Part shown: one piece after another, positions 5,144 through 6,074 of the stretch
Position numbering within the stretch: position 1 is the first letter of the stretch
Layout: each line of letters opens with the position of its first letter
DNA from: DAOTTW01 sp034437615
GTDB lineage: Bacteria > Chloroflexota > Anaerolineae > Aggregatilineales > Phototrophicaceae
Assembly: GCA_034437615.1 (NCBI GenBank)
Contig: DAOTTW010000341.1
Span: forward strand, 1-6,074
Length of the DNA: 6,074 bases
Reading direction: 5' to 3'
Program-made: the position numbers and the translations under genes
The notes under the pieces: generated by a model
Database searches by the model: none
Seen by the model: the letters and a program-made list of their open reading frames with translations, nothing else
Told to the model about the DNA's origin: nothing

Positions 5144-5959
5144 ATGGGACAAGGCGCAGCACGCATCTACAACATCATTACGACAATGGCATTGTTGGCG
5201 ACGATTGGCGTGATTATAGGCGTGGTCGTTTTACTGGCATCACCCCCACCACCACAACCCGCAACGCCGACTGTCGCCTTGCCGCAAGTGTTGCAACTGC
5301 CGAGCATCACCCCCACGCGCCCAACCGATACGCCCGTCCCACCGACGACCACACCCACGCCGCTACCAGCGACGTTCACGCCGACGCCGACCTTCAGCGA
5401 TACACCCAGCATCACGCCGACCTTTACGCCGTCGCCCACCGCATCAGCGACGATCACCGAAACGCCAGCCCCAACGCTGACGCCCAGCATCACCGCCACG
5501 CCCAGCATCACCGCCACACAGACGCCCACCGCATCACCAACTGGCCCAGTGGCCACCCTCACGCCCAGCCAGATACCGTTCCCGTTCATCATCCGCGACT
5601 CAGTGCGCTTTACAGCCAACTTCGCCAATAACAACGGCTGCAACTGGCAGGGCATCGGTGGGCAGGTGCTCAACGCCAACGGCCAACCGTTCCAGGGGGC
5701 GACCTTGCAGGTACGGGCCTTCAACGAGAATGGCTCGTTTGAGACGACAGCGCCGATTGGCTTCAATTCGTTCTATGGCCAACAAACAGGCTGGGAAATC
5801 CGCACAGGCAACGCGGCTGAAGCGGCCTTGTTCTTCGTGCAACTCGAATCGCCCACTGGCACGCAGATTTCGCCCCTCTACCAGTTGCAATTTCCTGGTA
5901 ACTGCGAGGGTAACGTGGCCATCGTGAATTTCATCCAGCAACCGGGCTTCGGCAACTGA
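5144..5959 (+). CDS. Membrane-anchored protein with Thr/Pro-rich linker and C-terminal extracellular domain
   Basis: The function is unknown. The 271-aa protein starts with a short positive N-terminus (R7) and one hydrophobic segment (about 9-32) that probably remains as an anchor. A linker of about 110 residues (33-145) is dominated by TP, TPT and PSITA repeats, low in charge and likely extended or glycosylated. A folded domain of about 125 residues (146-271) follows, with C166 (in GCNWQG) and C254 (in PGNCEGN), a plausible disulfide, and beta-rich sequence such as GGQVLNANGQPFQGATLQV and YGQQTGWEI, suggestive of an Ig-like or carboxypeptidase-regulatory-like sandwich. Similar linker plus GCNW modules are, to my knowledge, frequent in Chloroflexota surface proteins. 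The ATG at 5144 follows GAGA (5135-5138) and AGGGA (5128-5132). The preceding foldase may serve this or other exported proteins. Confidence 0.85.
   Translation: MGQGAARIYNIITTMALLATIGVIIGVVVLLASPPPPQPATPTVALPQVLQLPSITPTRPTDTPVPPTTTPTPLPATFTPTPTFSDTPSITPTFTPSPTASATITETPAPTLTPSITATPSITATQTPTASPTGPVATLTPSQIPFPFIIRDSVRFTANFANNNGCNWQGIGGQVLNANGQPFQGATLQVRAFNENGSFETTAPIGFNSFYGQQTGWEIRTGNAAEAALFFVQLESPTGTQISPLYQLQFPGNCEGNVAIVNFIQQPGFGN
5480..5515 (+). repeat. Perfect 18-bp tandem repeat inside the Thr/Pro linker
   Basis: Two identical 18-nt units (5480-5497 and 5498-5515) each encode six residues, reading TPSITA twice. The period is a multiple of three, so copy-number change would alter linker length without a frameshift. 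Confidence 0.85.
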
Positions 5960-6074
5960 TGCGCCTGCTAGATTCATGCGCGTTTCATGTTTCTCCTGTG
6001 CCTTTCTTGGTGATGGCGTGGTGGAATAATATGAGTAGTCTCTGTAGGAGAGGGGCAAGCCCTCCCGCGTACAC
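5960..6074. other. Gene-free tail with a GTAG-hairpin element at the edge
   Basis: No gene and no convincing terminator follow the last coding region; GCGC pairs near 5963 and 5980 are only 4 bp. At the end, GTAG (6044-6047) precedes stem GAGGG (6050-6054), loop GCAAG and CCCTC (6060-6064). This is the same GTAG-then-hairpin pattern as elsewhere, here with a 2-nt gap, and it may continue beyond the window. Confidence 0.5.

Noticed and set aside
5167..5766. Long antisense frame opposite the Thr/Pro-linker gene
   Set aside because: It is a Val/Gly-rich mirror of the repetitive ACG/CCC codons of the linker; no start signal and no recognisable domain.

Overview
The window looks like a chromosomal segment of a Chloroflexota bacterium, probably Anaerolineae-like and possibly from a metagenome assembly. 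This is inferred from moderately high GC, a secreted protein with a long Thr/Pro ('TPT') linker before a small Cys-containing domain, and the style of the intergenic repeats (GTAGGGRC hairpins). I cannot name a genus.

Layout. Positions 1-354 hold no gene. They contain a mosaic of GTAG-headed hairpins in alternating orientation (1-192), then an A-rich tandem repeat (286-338) leading into rpsD (355-981), a zinc-independent 30S protein S4. Positions 982-1279 hold two further GTAG-hairpin elements, a convincing intrinsic terminator (1152-1175) and a candidate extended -10 promoter. Next come cysS (cysteinyl-tRNA synthetase) and, 66 nt further on, a SpoU/TrmH-family 2'-O-methyltransferase; these two may be co-transcribed. 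A small minus-strand gene (3591-4001), possibly STAS/SpoIIAA-like, converges on the methyltransferase with only 10 nt between stop codons. The region 4002-4213 separates divergent genes and carries a perfect 17-nt tandem duplication and a plausible promoter. After it lie a secreted parvulin-type peptidyl-prolyl isomerase (SurA/PrsA-like) and a membrane-anchored Thr/Pro-linker protein, 36 nt apart and probably one operon. The window ends in another GTAG-hairpin element.

Function. The left half is translation: a ribosomal protein, a tRNA synthetase and an rRNA/tRNA methyltransferase. The right half is extracytoplasmic: a foldase and a surface protein. No defence system, CRISPR array, phage gene or transposase gene is present.

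The best lead for something new is the intergenic repeat family. Every complete element has the tetranucleotide GTAG directly, or within 2 nt, 5' of a hairpin. Two copies keep the stem through compensatory changes, and the cluster at 1-192 alternates strand. That architecture matches REP/BIME elements mobilised by RAYT (Y1 HUH) transposases. No transposase is in the window, so the link is a testable inference.
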